A DNA stretch of 64,000 nt. It comes from Phoma sp. XZ068. Lineage: Eukaryota; Ascomycota; Dothideomycetes; Pleosporales; Didymellaceae. Position 1 is the first letter of the stretch; every line of letters starts with the position of its first letter. Location: positions 434,001 through 498,000 of the forward strand of contig RBKR01000021.1 of NCBI GenBank assembly GCA_004835665.1, given 5' to 3'. The notes below the pieces were generated by a model. That model saw nothing but the letters and a program-made list of their open reading frames with translations. It was not told where the DNA came from and ran no database searches. The position numbers and the translations under genes were made by a program. Shown here piece after piece: positions 1 through 12,080 of this stretch.

Positions 1-2
1 AG

Positions 3-162
3 CTGCAGGATGCCTTCCTGAAGGATACGACCCGCTTCGCTGTAAAGGTGATGCAACAGCGGGAAGACGTGAAGAAGTTGAGGACGATCCTGGACGGGAA
101 TATTATCCTCGTCGGACGAATGGGTAGATGTGTATCGTTGTTCACTAACTTGTTAGTGTAGC
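3..162 (+). CDS. possible 3' end of a gene cut by the left edge
   Basis: A reading frame open from base 3 to a TAG at 160-162 reads as a charged helical stretch containing DTTRFAVKVMQQREDVKKLR and then ILDGNIILVGRM. The composition is protein-like and differs from the stop-rich DNA that follows. A GT at about 125 and a CACTAAC branch-like motif near 144 followed by TAG suggest that the last part may be an intron. Splicing there would end the protein a few codons later. The start is outside the window and I recognise no family. It could also be a chance open frame. Confidence 0.3.
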
Positions 163-3100
163 ATGCGATATCTGACCTGCTATCGAGGTAAGTATCTTGC
201 GTGGGATCCGTCATCTTCCGTCACCCCCAAATAGATTGTAAGGTTCGAGCTTGCACAAGATGAAGGCTGCGTTACAGATGTAACCAGTGAGCTTCTCCAA
301 GACTACCCTGCTCACCGTCATTCGAATGGGGTGTGGAGGGTCTGTCAATCATTCGGAGTAATAGCCACAAAGAAGCAACGAAAGGAAGACTAAGTCTGCA
401 CGTAGATCTGGTGTGTCAAACCCACCAACTAGTGCGGCTTGAATGTAGAGCACAGTCGAAGAGCACAACGTTCGAGTTAGCTAATTAAAGGTAAGTGCAG
501 TAGATCCACGGCACAGTCGGTGTGATATCGAAACAACTTTCGCACGACCTGTGTAAGCCGCCATACCCGTGGTCAAGAGTTCGACATTTGGCCGCTGTGA
601 CAAGTGCTTTGGCAAGCGTGGAAAGGGCCTCAAATGCGGTCAGCTGAACCACGGCGTCCAGATATCGGATCCGCCGAAACCACCTCGCGGTGATGCAAGT
701 AGGCGGGTCGGCGGTGAGTTGCAGATTAATCGGGCAGCAACGAAGCGAGCGGAACAGGCGGGAAGAGCAAGAAGGGACCTGAAGTGAGATGATTTACGGG
801 AATACACCGGTGTAAGTCAAGCTATGTGTCGTGTATGGCGGTCTGCTGCGTCAAGGACTGCCTTGTTCGATCCGAGAGGCTATCAATGCATTTTCAGCAA
901 AGAGGGGTTGCAACAGTGTGGCTGGTGGGGACGCGTCGTGTTGCTTCGAGGCTTTGACCGATACATGACAAGAACAAGCTCGGTCATGAGACAGCAGCTG
1001 GCTAGTGCTGGGAAAGCATCATGCCTTTGTGGCTTGCCAGTAATATTGGGTGACCTTGCTTTGCGCGGGCAGATCATATCTGTAGCTCAGAAACCAACAG
1101 TAAGCGCTTGACGTGCGGGGGTATCACGGCGAGAACCCATGCAGGTGACTCCATTCGTGCATACGAGCCTTTGACATCACGATCGGGAAGGAGCTTTGGC
1201 GAACTCTGTGGTCGCACATAGGGCGGGAGTCGCGACCCGAACGAATCATTTGCATGTTAGCACGCTATTTTCATGCTACCACTGTTCGGTGATTGGACAG
1301 ATTGGGCTGAGAACAATATGTGTAAGAAAAGCGCAAGGATGTACTCGTTCGTGTGGCGCCAAGTTAGCTCCTGCAGTTTCCCGTCGCTTTGCTCGATTTG
1401 TTAATTTCGGTCGCCCAAACAAGGTACAATGTCCCCCAGGCGAGCAGCGGCTTGGTTGCAAGCTAAAGCTCTTAGCCTGTTGCTGGTGTTGTAAGCAGTT
1501 GTATGAGCTGCACTCCTTCAGATAGTAGCATCAAATATGGCGAGACTCATGGCATACGAGAGCACAGATGTAGAGGCTGATCATAAGCCAACACGTCAAC
1601 CGGTTTCCGTATCGTGTCAAATATTGCGTGCATCGAAATGAAGGCCTTGATGCAGTGCAAAATATTCAATCCTGCAGGATGTGGTCCGATCCTCGGACGC
1701 TGTGATCATGCAACCAGGGTATCAAGCGCCATAACGGTAGAATCTGTCCATACGCGCTTGTACGTGATTTCAGAATTGCCTTCGTGTTGGAGGATACTCA
1801 CATCAGCACAAGACGACGCTTGTATCACCTTGTAATCAGGCTGCCGTGGGGTCGGCCGTGAGTCGAACAATGAACATCTGCGAATTGTAGCGACCGGCAA
1901 AAAGAAACATTCCTGCGTATGAAACCAAGTCCCCACCCTGTCCTGGCGGGACGGCTGTTGCAGACAACGGTTTGACTGCAAGGGTTGATGTGCCGATTCA
2001 TTCGCCCATGACGGGCGATTTCCGCGTGCAACAAGCGATGGCTGACTACAGTGATCGAGCTCGGATGTAATCGTGAGGAGGCACTCAACGATGTGTGGAT
2101 GCAGTGACACCTTGCTTGCAGATATCTGTTGAATCTGCACGTCGTGACGAGAACTGTCGTAGCTTGTCCGCTGGGCGTTGCTAGGAGCGGCAGGTTACGG
2201 CCAAAACAATCACTTTGTCAGAAGCCTCGAGAGGCCCATTATGTTGTGCAGGAGCGCAAGCCTTCATGTTACGTTCCACGGTGTTTGCCGACGACCTAGT
2301 AGATTTATTGGGCCTGATGGTCGCAACAGCCCTAGCCCTTGAGGCATTCAATTTGGTGACATTTGCACAAGCACAACACATTAAGGCGCTGTGTCCAAGG
2401 TAAATGTTGATCAAGGCATCCAGGGGAGGCTGAAAATCCTCACTGATTGGTTGATCCATTCCAACATTGAACAGGCCCGATGCGCAAGTTGGAAGCTAAT
2501 CCTTACATCAAGGGTAAATTCCAGCATGACCCACAGAACAATTCGCGGTGTTTTGACATCGCCCTAGGCGCAGTCTAGAACATGCATTGCGAGCATCAGC
2601 TCCTGGCTAGGATCGGCGATACCCACATTAAAGCTAGTGGTCCACTATTTCCCTCTTACTGATTTCATACCTGCCTGCTTCAAAGCATGTCGATTCATTT
2701 GGAACGGAGGTAGGCGTACCTGTGGCAAGTGCAGTCTTCTATGTTAAGTTTTACTTGCGCTTGGGAAGGTTGAGTGCCTTGTGAAATGTACATGATATTC
2801 GGTACCATTTACAGTTGCAGAACTCAGGTCTCTCGCACTAATAAAAGAACCCTCTTTGCCAGCAGGTGGTGGAGCCATCGAACCGACCACAAGGGATAGC
2901 GAAATGGAGTTGCCTCCTGCTGCTAGCTAGTGCTGCCGCAAGCAGCCTTCTCTTTCCAACAGCCCTCCACGATGCAACGCCACGTTCGGACCCACTCGTC
3001 TCGTGGCACGGTGAAGAGTACGTCATGAGGGTTTCTTTCCCGCGTTGCAGATTGCCGGACGGAGGGCTGCGCTTGGCTTGCAAGGGCTGGCGCGAAAGTC

Positions 3101-6100
3101 AACGCACGCTTGCTGCAAACGGATCCTTGGAAGACGAGCGACTGGATGCACTTCGCAATCTCGACTGAGCGAGCCAACCAGATGCATTACGTCGCATCGC
3201 CATCAGTCATCTAGTGCATATCTGCAGGCGAAAGGTCTGGTTACGCCCGCTGACAACCACAGTCAGATGCAAGTCAGATGCTGCTACGATCTACTATTTT
3301 ATGTCGAGATTTGCACATGAAATGGACCATAAAACGTGCAGGGCGTGACAGGGAACAGAGCCGGCGCTTACATTGTACAAGGACACCGGTTTGTCTCGTG
3401 ATGCACAAGGTGGGACGGCTGCATTACAATCATCCATCAAAAAAAAGTGGCCGAGGCCAACTGCTGCAGTCATGCCGACTACTGTAAGTGTGTTGCGCGG
3501 GATGCTGAAGTACGGGGTACGAGGCACACTATTGGCGCATTCTGAAGAATAACCGAGTCAAACTTGAGGCTGGCATGGTGTCAGCATCTGTGGTCACCAA
3601 ATATGTGGCGCATGTTCGTGGGATGGACTGAAGGCTGTCTCACGCTGAACCTTTCGTCTCCTGTTGTACGATTAATGCGTGTGACCAAAAGTTGATTGGA
3701 ACGCGTCAGCCGAAAGATGACTAGTACTGGGACGCTCTGCTGCAACTAAACGAACATCAGTGATGCAAATCGAGTGCAGTCATGAAAGTCATCCATGCCA
3801 TGCATGGCCACACTTGTGGTTTCCACACGGTTTCCACCACCCCCTTTCTGGCGACAAGACATTAGCCCCCTGACATGATCCGGTTCGTTTGAACCGCCAA
3901 AACCATCCTTGCGCCCGCGTTGGACCGCTGTCGATCATTTAGGCGGGATGCTACCAGGGTTCTCGGCGCTTCGGCTGCATCTGCTCAAGCCACGCCGCGG
4001 ACATTTCTCGTTATCGAAAACGGTATTACTGCTTCGGGCTTAGTCACCGTGGGGTCGTTTAAGGACGCTATGGTGGCCTTTTTCCTTCCGTTGGGATGAT
4101 TCTCAACCGTCATCGGGTAGTGGCAGGGCCGGTCAATAATAGCGGCAGGCTGCATCACGAAGAGTGGTGCACAAGCGGCTTTGTCACTGAGGCGCAGCCA
4201 GATCTTCGTCACCTCTAATTTACTGAATGCAGCGCACCACATCATTGGAATCCGTGAATCCATACACCTTCCCTTAGCGACGGTCTCCGACTGCCAATAT
4301 ACAAAGTGGCTGCCTGGAATGGTGTGCACTTCGCCAAAGTACCATATATGAACTATAGACCGAGGACTATCGATTACAGATCCACCAGGAAAGGGACGCT
4401 GTCAATGTGGGTTTTACGTTTCCCGTGTCTTGATTCAAGATTCGGCTGAAGTTCTAGTTTCGTCCTGCTCTGTGTGCATCCCCGAGCCAATATGGCCGGT
4501 GGCTCGTGTCAGCAGCCCGCGTACGGTTTCAAAAGCTCGGTGATCCACCGTGATGGTGAGGTGGTGCCTTTCCCTATCGTTGGCTAACTAAAACAGGATT
4601 ACCATGTTCGCCAGTCACATTAGGGGTGCCTTGGCGTCCGCAGTATCGGCACACGCTTCCACAGGCAAGGTGGGCCATCGAGGGTGCTGACGGCTGGTCT
4701 GGCTGCTCAGACTGCTTGAGGGCGCCTGTCGGTGAGGCTGATGACATGCGTATGCGATGTGCCGGGTGAATGCGACGCGCTGATTGCTGCAATCTCCGCT
4801 AAGGTGCTGCCCGTTGGCTGTGTGACTTCAGCAGATGCAGATGTCGATGCTGCATGCATCCTGGACAGACCCATGTCATGCTGTGTTGTCCCCCGTTGCA
4901 GGTCCACACTGGCAGGGGCAGCTGGTTGCATGTCGATTTCTGGAAGACGTTCGGATGCAAGGTGGCCAATAGTGTTGGCGGAGCTGCGCCGACCCCAGAT
5001 CGCGCTTGGGTACCCATGGGCCAGCAGCTTGGTTTGCCGGCGGCACGCGCAACCAGGCAGGAGGCGCTGGGTTGCGGGCGTAGTGGAGAAATGCGCCCCT
5101 GGCCGTGAGCGGTGGTTGGCTGGGCGCACAGCCCTCTGTGAATGAGAAGAGTGCAGCACAGGGAGGCCAACCTCGCTTCCCAGTCATTCCCGACCCCGAA
5201 ACTAGGTACTGCACCTGCTCCCACCAAAGTTTGACCTTCTCATCCGCCCCTGATTTGGCGACTGCCGATGGCGCCCAGCAGCACGGCTGTTCGCTGAAAA
5301 ATGCACCAACAGTCTTGTCCCATCGGCAGCAGTGTCGTCTATATGCGACTGGCTTGGTCCAGCCGCCCCAGTCTCGCCCAGCTTCCATCCACTAAGTCTG
5401 CGTCGTTGCTGGCGCGGCTAAAACATGGTGCAGCCGACGCCAGACTCGCCATGCACCGTCCTTCGTTGAATCATGAATCTCCAGGGCTAGCAGACCGCCT
5501 GAAGGACCCCATGCACACGACACTCCACCCTGGCTCGGGCCCAGCTGAGTCGCAACTGTAAGTTCATCCTTCCGGAGCCTAGTCGCACTACCGCATTGTA
5601 CCGTCACCTCTGTGGGTGTGCGGTAGCTTCCTTGCTTGCGTTTCGATGCGCCGGCCAACCTCCGCTGCACGGTTGCTCCGTTGCGCCATGATACATTGGT
5701 ACCCGCCCTCGTCAAGTGCCTTCCTTGACCTTTGATTTGGTCATTCCTCGCGTTACTTTTCGTCGTCTGCATCCCATGCCTTGGATCGTCGTTCCAGCCG
5801 TGTCCGCTTGGCCTAGTCGTCACAGCGCTCCCTCACCGAGCCATCCCTTGGTAGCTCCGTACGAAGTAGTCAAGAACTTTCCGCTCCTTGTCTGCTTCCA
5901 TTCCACTTTTAGTAGTCCTTGAGTTTGTACTAGCCTAGCCCTGGCATATCTTGTACAGACCATGACTTGTGCCGCGACGTTGTTCTGTCTCAATTTCCCC
6001 ATATATCCTGCCTAACTCGTCCACACCTCTTGGCACTCTATATACATCTACCCATGTTGGGACCTTCAAGCCGGACAACTGCGACTGCCATGTATACGAC

Positions 6101-6189
6101 TGCTTAATAGCAAACCCACGCAAACCATCTCGACATACAAGAACACCGTCCCTACCATTTCTAATATTTGCACAAACGCACACATCACC
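163..6189. other. long gene-free interval
   Basis: No reading frame here has an ATG start, protein-like composition and splice support together. The longest frames (about 140-170 codons at 4.7-5.4 kb) overlap on both strands, are rich in Cys, Trp and Pro and match nothing I know, as expected of GC-rich non-coding DNA. Bases 5600-6189 are pyrimidine-rich and run straight into the start of the gene at 6190, so they are probably its promoter and leader. No transposon ends, terminal repeats or tRNA were seen. Confidence 0.6.
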
Positions 6190-7254
6190 ATGTCCACCCA
6201 CGTACACAACTCACAACTCCCTCGACGGACTTCACGAAGCTCGGGTTCTCAGCCGTCTCGCTCTTCAAGGATTGAAAAGCCAAAGAGCCATCACAATAGC
6301 CCAAGGACCATGGAGAGGAGAAAAACAACCACAGAACCCAAGCTCTATGCAACACTGGATGACCACTACAAAATGATGTTTGGAATCGAGGACTCAGAAG
6401 AGGAGGCAGAGGAGCGTCCACAGCCGAGCAGGCCTGTGAGCTGGCACCCATCGTCAAATCAATGGTTTGCAGCACATTCGTCAGCACATGTAGCATCTCC
6501 CTCGCAGCAAGAATGGTCATGGCGCGCACCTTCTAAGAATTCAGGTCGCGGGTCTGATTTCTACTCTCTTTCGACACGAAACTCCATGTACGACTCGAAC
6601 ATGAACGTCCAGACATATCCTGCCGACTACGGAATGCACAGAGGATCAGACGAGTCTGACTACAGCTGGCAAAGTGTTCCCCATCAGACACAGTCATACG
6701 CCCACTCAGCTCTCAACACTCCCACTACGGAACCACTACCCTGGTACCTGCAACAGTGGGCTCAGAAGAATCAAGCACGATCTTTCATGGACTCGCAAAA
6801 TGGATCTGCAGAATTCTTACCCATCCAGCACCCCTCAGATCAGGATGACCAAATGGATATGGAAGACGATGGCAAGGAGCTGGTGGGCATGGGCCTGTAC
6901 GATGCCCCTGACCTAACGTCAAGCTGGGGAGGTCTTGTCGGGGCAACTGGCAAAGGTCTGAAGCTCGAGGAAACCTGGCAGCCACCTGATGCTGAAGAAG
7001 ACGATGACGAGGATGACGCAAGCTCGGAGGGTAGCCTGGAGGAGCCTTCCCCACCACTGCCAGCAACAAATCCACAGAGCCAACAACTGCAGCTGCCAGT
7101 TCATGTGAAGACACAAGTGCCTGGCAGCATGGAAGGCCAGAGCTTCTTCTTTGACGACGACGAGACGGTGTCTAAAGAATGGTGGTTCCACCAGCTGAAG
7201 CAGCCCAACATGCCAGTGCAGGACGCTGGTCTTGGGTTTGGATGGCTTCGTTGA
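6190..7254 (+). CDS. uncharacterised disordered acidic protein
   Basis: Single-exon gene of 354 residues starting at a good context (CATCACCATGTCC). I do not recognise a named domain. The N-terminal 50 residues are rich in Ser, Arg and Pro. A short segment around residues 50-65 (TLDDHYKMMFGIEDSEEEAE) looks ordered. A conserved-looking motif, ELVGMGLYDAPD, followed by GKGLKLEETWQPP lies around residues 230-270 and precedes an acidic run of Asp and Glu. The C-terminus (EGQSFFFDDDETVSKEWW) is aromatic and acidic. The GMGLYD and GKGLKLEE phrases resemble those of unnamed proteins in other Pezizomycotina; this is from memory, not a search. The absence of a signal peptide and membrane segments suggests a nuclear or cytosolic protein. 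Confidence 0.75.
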   Translation: MSTHVHNSQLPRRTSRSSGSQPSRSSRIEKPKSHHNSPRTMERRKTTTEPKLYATLDDHYKMMFGIEDSEEEAEERPQPSRPVSWHPSSNQWFAAHSSAHVASPSQQEWSWRAPSKNSGRGSDFYSLSTRNSMYDSNMNVQTYPADYGMHRGSDESDYSWQSVPHQTQSYAHSALNTPTTEPLPWYLQQWAQKNQARSFMDSQNGSAEFLPIQHPSDQDDQMDMEDDGKELVGMGLYDAPDLTSSWGGLVGATGKGLKLEETWQPPDAEEDDDEDDASSEGSLEEPSPPLPATNPQSQQLQLPVHVKTQVPGSMEGQSFFFDDDETVSKEWWFHQLKQPNMPVQDAGLGFGWLR

Positions 7255-8538
7255 ACACAACCGGGGTTGTACCAATACACTTTCAAGCGGTTTCTAGATT
7301 TACAGCAAGGTATATGAGCGCTTCAATTCTGGACTTAGAACCTTTACAGATACCCTTTGCCTTTACGGCACCACATCGCTCGGATACGAGGTCAGATGAA
7401 TTTGTACAACAGATACAATAACAAACAATAACAAACCAAAGTGAAACTCTAAACTTGCCGTCATCTGAATCAAAACTGCCGTGAAGATAAGATCTACACC
7501 AGCTCCACATTCGCTTTCAACATTTTTTCTGCACTTCGACAATCGTACCATGCATGCGCAAAGTCAAAGCTAATCTCACTTCGGCGTCATCACCCCGTGC
7601 TCCACTCAAATCCCATCCGTGGAAAAGCATCCGCGACAGGACCCCACTGCAGGACCACTGCACCGCCAGGAGGAATCACAGCACACGGAAGCTCGCCGAA
7701 GAGCCGGCAGGCCCGGCAGTACGAGTACGCCAAAAGTAACCATCAACGCAACAGATTGCACCCTTTCATCTCTGCCGCATGCGTGTCACCAGCTAGAAAA
7801 GTCACCGATGCACCACCGCGGAAACGCTGGTTGCGGACTGGAGTTTTGTGCGACGAACTTTGGCTCCGCCGTACCTGCCTCTGATTCACCACCCACAAAA
7901 GCACTTGCACGCACCGCCGAGTGGTGGTTAGTTCGTGCGAGTTCAGAATCAAACCTTGTTCGCCTTGCACCGAGGCACACCAGCATCAACCAATGCACAC
8001 CTCGCGTCCCAGCTCCCAAGAACCTTCCAGCGTCGCGAGAGGACACTTCCGTCCCACGGACGTCGCCCGGCGACCACGGTAGCCCGCTGCCTTAGCGCAT
8101 CGACCAGAATAAGATTTGCGAGCCACACGCTCTGAAGAAAAAAAGGTTCCTGAGACCCAGTGCGACGGGACGCCTCATTTGCGCTGGGGCGGGAATTAGA
8201 CCTCAGACCGCAGTGACGCCAGCCACGCCATTCGAAGCCCAGTCGAAGCCGTAGGCCCAAGCTCACCCTCACGGACGGGGCTTGTTCGGCGCGTTGTTGA
8301 GGCCGCGCGCTCCGCGTTTGATGCCACGGCACAGAAACCTTGTTCACAATTTGATTATCGATAAGGACCTTTTTTTGTCTGGTAGATTTTTTGACCGAGC
8401 GCGGCTCACGTGCATAATCCGCGGTGAATGAGTAACGCATTAGCTTGCACCCTTCGCCTTGGCCAATCGTAGCAGGGATACGACCACTGCATACCCTTGC
8501 ACAAGTGCGACACGTCGATGCGAGCTGGCGCAGCTGTC
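7255..8538. other. intergenic, no gene seen
   Basis: This interval holds the 3' flank of the gene at 6190 and the promoter of LAS1. Frames around 7.6-8.4 kb are open on both strands but are Arg/His/Ser-rich and lack support from splice sites or motifs. I see no RNA gene or repeat in it. Confidence 0.5.
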
Positions 8539-10351
8539 ATGGAGACGTACACGCACTTCGTTGTAACGCCGTGGCGCAATAGCCAAGAGCTAGTTCAGCT
8601 TCGGCGAGATCTATACCGACTCAACGACGACAGCGTTGACAGAAGACAGGGTGCGGTAAACAAGGTTAGTTGAGGGCAGTCTTAGACGATGGGCCGTGAA
8701 CGTGGAGGGCTGATGAAAGGTAGGTTTTGGCGTGGCGGGCGAGAAAAGAGAGTCTACCTTTGCTGCTGGAATCGACAGCAGATATCGTGGATGTGATACT
8801 TCAAGATGAGACGGGTACACTGAAGCACAATGCCACGCGGTTGCTGTATGCAACTGCTATTTCGAGGTAGGATCATGAACTCTTTTCCTCGTCAGTGAAG
8901 ATTCACGTTCATATACCCTTCTTAAACACCCCATGCCTATCTCTACCTACGCATATCTGTGTTTCCTACGGTCATTACACGACTGTTCAATTCACATCAC
9001 ACTGGCGGCATAGCCAGACGTCATCCACCTCGTACATCCAATCCATCTTCTCGTTATGCCCCAAATCTCTATTCATAGCATTTCTCTTTCGATTATCACT
9101 ATCAAACGAAGCTCATGCCCTCGTGCTGCTTCGAGCTATTCTGCAAATTTCTTGGAGTTTCTTCATCTTCGTCCTCTGTCGTCTCCCCCGATCTATTTTC
9201 GACGAAACCAGGTTCAGTAGCACCGAAGATGTAAGACAACTCTAACGCCCAAAAGGTTCGTAACAGGCTACCTCGACACCCAGATCGACCTCACTCGCGA
9301 TCGCCCATCATGGTTCCCTCCCGGGAGATCCCTTCAACCGCCAGTTTCCCTCCTGGAAGTGCGCCACTGCATCGTTCACCGACACATGCCCTCGTTAGCT
9401 GAGCTTAAGCGCGCCGCACAACAGGCTCTCGACTGGCTGTGGGAATGGTACTGGTCGCACCTCGAATCTGCCTTTGGGCTACCCTCTTCCTTACCTTCCA
9501 ATGGCGACGACATAGGCACAGACACTGGAGTGGCAGACAAGCTGCAGAACATACTCAAGACATACATCAAAGCCCGCAAATCCGAAATCAAATCTAAGCG
9601 GAAGCCCGAACTTTGTACGGCTGCCAGAACAGCCTTGTCGACATATACATTACGCTTTAGTCCTTCTGCCACCTCACTTCCTTCTTCGACTACACAAGCC
9701 GCGCTCCTCCGCCTCCTTGTTGACGAGAATCAGATCTTGCCGGCCGACAAGAAGGTGGGGAGCAGTATGAACGGTGCATTCCTTATCTGGAGCCCACTCT
9801 TACTCGAGTTTTGCGCCAAAAGCCCAACTTTCTTCGCAGACCTGCTCAAGTTGGCTGTCGAGGAAATGAACAATACGGATCGAAGGGATGGGGAGAGGGA
9901 GGGCATGTGTGAGTGGGCAGCTCGCATGCTTACTTCGTCTGAGTGGCAGGATGCCAGGGGGAGCAAAGAGCGGGCGATGAGAGAAAAGGTACTTGGAGAG
10001 TGTATGACGCAGCTGGGGACGTGGGATTTGCGGCTTGCTGAGAAAATTGTGGACAGCATGGATGAAGGGGAAGCCGAGCTGTGGCGTGCGATTCTGGATG
10101 CTTCAAAGGCAGATGGTTCGGTCATGGTGCCGGATCAGTCCAAAGAGACAGAAGGGACGGAGAAAGATATGGAGGTAGATGTGGAAGTTGAGAAGACTGT
10201 TGAGGCGGTGCCAGTAGAAGCTGAAAAGCCAATACCGGCGCCTGAACCCAGCGAGGTCAAGGACAAGATTAGAGGGCCGCAGAAAGTAGTCGGTCTGTGG
10301 AAGCCGAAGCCCATAGGCTGGCTCCCTGAGGGTTGGGACGAAGATGCATGA
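8539..10351 (+). CDS. LAS1: Las1, pre-rRNA processing endonuclease
   Basis: Three exons by my reconstruction: 8539-8664, 8724-8866 and 9256-10351, giving 454 residues. Las1 is the HEPN endoribonuclease that cuts ITS2 in the 27S pre-rRNA together with the Grc3 kinase in the nucleolus. The N-terminus has the family opening FVVTPWR (residues 7-13). Exon 2 reads AWRARKESLPLLLESTADIV, and the exon 2-3 join gives AISRFVTGYLD. The catalytic HEPN motif RHCIVH (R-x4-H, residues 126-131) is followed by the family block LAELKRAAQQALDWLWEWYW. The C-terminus has GLWKPKPIGWLPEGW. The first intron is 59 nt and phase 0. The second is 389 nt, unusually long for this window, with acceptor CTCTAACGCCCAAAAG. An acidic insert precedes the C-terminal motif. 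Its 3' end faces OAC1, about 200 bases away. Confidence 0.93.
8867..9255 (+). other. LAS1: 389-nt intron of LAS1
   Basis: The intron begins GTAGGATC and ends CTCTAACGCCCAAAAG, splitting an Arg codon (AG|G). Joining across it restores the family sequence around the Arg-Phe-Val-Thr-Gly junction. It contains a 117-codon open frame (8895-9245) with no recognisable protein features, which I treat as chance. Confidence 0.85.
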
Positions 10352-10551
10352 GCTCACTAAAGCCAGCGACTTGGGCATGTGGAAATATTGTCAATTGTCA
10401 TAAAAACATAGATCTGTGCGCTGCAAACCATGCGCGCTTCCAAAACCTGCCTATACCCCTATGGCTCTATATTTTGTGATCGCTCCGCCCAGTCCCAACG
10501 CGCTATGCAAATTGAACGTTGAAATGTTATACAGTATACTCGACTACGTGC

Positions 10552-11639
10552 TTAAATTTTCGCCTCGACTTGGGGAGAAACTCCTAACCGGTCTTCGACC
10601 TTGCGCATGATCTTGATAGTTTGTTCGGCGAGCGTGAGAGTGAGAATCTAGCGTCTGTTAGTATGTGTGCTTCTTCTGCCGGCTGCAGGAACTTACTGTG
10701 TGCGGCAAGATTCGCGCAAGATGTGCGAAATAGCCCTTGTACATGGCCATAATGCCCTCTGTCTTGATGGTTCGGTACAGGCAGTCGAAGGCTGAGCTGT
10801 ACAAGTTTCCAGTCTGGTTGTACATGCGCGACATGATGGTGTCCGGGGGATGCATGACGCAGCAGACGACGAAGCCGCTGGCAGTGCTGCTTGCAATGTG
10901 CAGAGGCATGCCCTCCTCCATACCAAAGTGCTTTACCAGCCGCCTCTTTGCGAAAAAGTATGTTGGAAGCTGCACCGAGCTACCAAAACCTGTTCGCACC
11001 ATCGCTGGTCCTACACCACGGTACAAGCCCTTTATCCCCTCGTTGGTGTAGATCTTGCGCATACCGTCGAGAGCGCCTGTGTAGTTGTGCTGTGTTCCTA
11101 CGGGTAGGAATGGCGAGAATGACTGCAAGCGCGTCTTGACGAGGAAGAAGGGCGATCCAGCTGCGGCGCCCAGAATTCCAGAGGCAGCGCCGGAGAAGAT
11201 GTTGATGCCGAACGATTGTACTGTAGGGTCGTGGTAGATGGCCTTGGTGACGCCAGCTCGCAGAGGCTCGTAGAAGCCTAAGCGGCAGCCATTGAGGGTC
11301 ATTTGGTAGACATATGCGCAGTTGATTCCTCGTAGAAGACCCCGCGGGCCTTCATTCGACAGAATGACCTTGACGCCATGGAACACACCCTTGTACATCC
11401 GTGGGGCTGCTTTTTTTGACTGCAGCTCTCCTTGTAACTGTAATCTGCCCTGCTGTTAACGCTATTCTTTGTGTGGGCTTCGTGAGTAGGCGCACCGAAT
11501 CTTGACCGTCTCGAATCCGTGGGTAACCGTTACGGCACCGCATGCTGCGATTCCACCTGCAATGAACGACCTGGACATGTCAATCTCAGCATGGCAACTG
11601 CTATGCTATCGGCGACACATACCCCAGCGTTGTTGACAT
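10552..11639 (-). CDS. OAC1: mitochondrial oxaloacetate/sulfate-type carrier
   Basis: Four exons on the minus strand: 11639-11623 (only 17 nt), 11570-11496, 11444-10697 and 10647-10552, giving 311 residues. This is an inner-membrane solute carrier with three repeats of two transmembrane helices. The closest family is yeast Oac1, which imports oxaloacetate, sulfate and isopropylmalate. Evidence for the subtype: repeat 1 reads GAVTVTHGFETVKIRLQLQG, repeat 2 has GSPFFLVKTRLQS and repeat 3 has MHPPDTIMSRMYNQ. The last two follow the Oac1 pattern. Repeat 1 has Gly where most carriers have the signature Pro. Introns are 51, 51 and 49 nt, and the last exon supplies AEQTIKIMRKVEDRLG. The gene is divergent from SWD2 across about 440 bases. 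Subfamily assignment is less certain than carrier membership. Confidence 0.88.
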
Positions 11640-12080
11640 TTTGGCCCCTTTTGCGACAGCTCTTTGATAGTCCCGGTTCCGGAATAGCCGTGCTCAAAGC
11701 TCCCTTCGTCCTGCGGTGTCGTGGCTGTTCTCCGAGGTGTGGTAGGCGACGAAAGAAACAATGAGAGAAGTAGGAGGGACTGTCGATAGGGATGACGGAT
11801 GACGTTAGCGAGTGAGTGTCAATTGAGAATAGTTGTTACGAGGCATAAGCTCAGCGTGAATAATCCGTAGATTTCCTTTGGCCGAGGTCGGAGGAGTGAT
11901 GCAAGAGCGCCAAGCTCCAGGGTCCCCAAGATGATCTTCGCTCTCCCGCGGCTTAACATTTCGAAGCTGCACGCGTGTGGTTGTAGACACGCGACGCGCT
12001 TTGACGCACGATTGGAGAAGAACAGAATGCTATAGAGCTCCTCCGCAAGGCTGCATATAGAGCGCCTTCCACTACACACC
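11640..12080. promoter_or_regulatory. shared divergent promoter of OAC1 and SWD2
   Basis: These 441 bases separate the two start codons of oppositely directed genes and must carry both promoters. No convincing TATA box or named factor site stands out. Confidence 0.5.

Noticed and set aside
2866..3168. 100-codon frame with a hydrophobic stretch resembling a signal sequence
   Set aside because: Its start is GTG, not ATG. It overlaps equally long frames on the other strand.
3985..4329. 114-codon minus-strand frame
   Set aside because: It begins at GTG and has no recognisable motif.
4707..5388. Four overlapping frames of 137-170 codons on both strands
   Set aside because: Mutually overlapping, rich in Cys/Trp/Pro/His, with no family resemblance or splice support; expected in GC-rich non-coding DNA.
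8895..9245. 117-codon open frame on the plus strand
   Set aside because: It lies wholly inside the LAS1 intron, and the flanking exons join exactly to the family sequence. No motifs.
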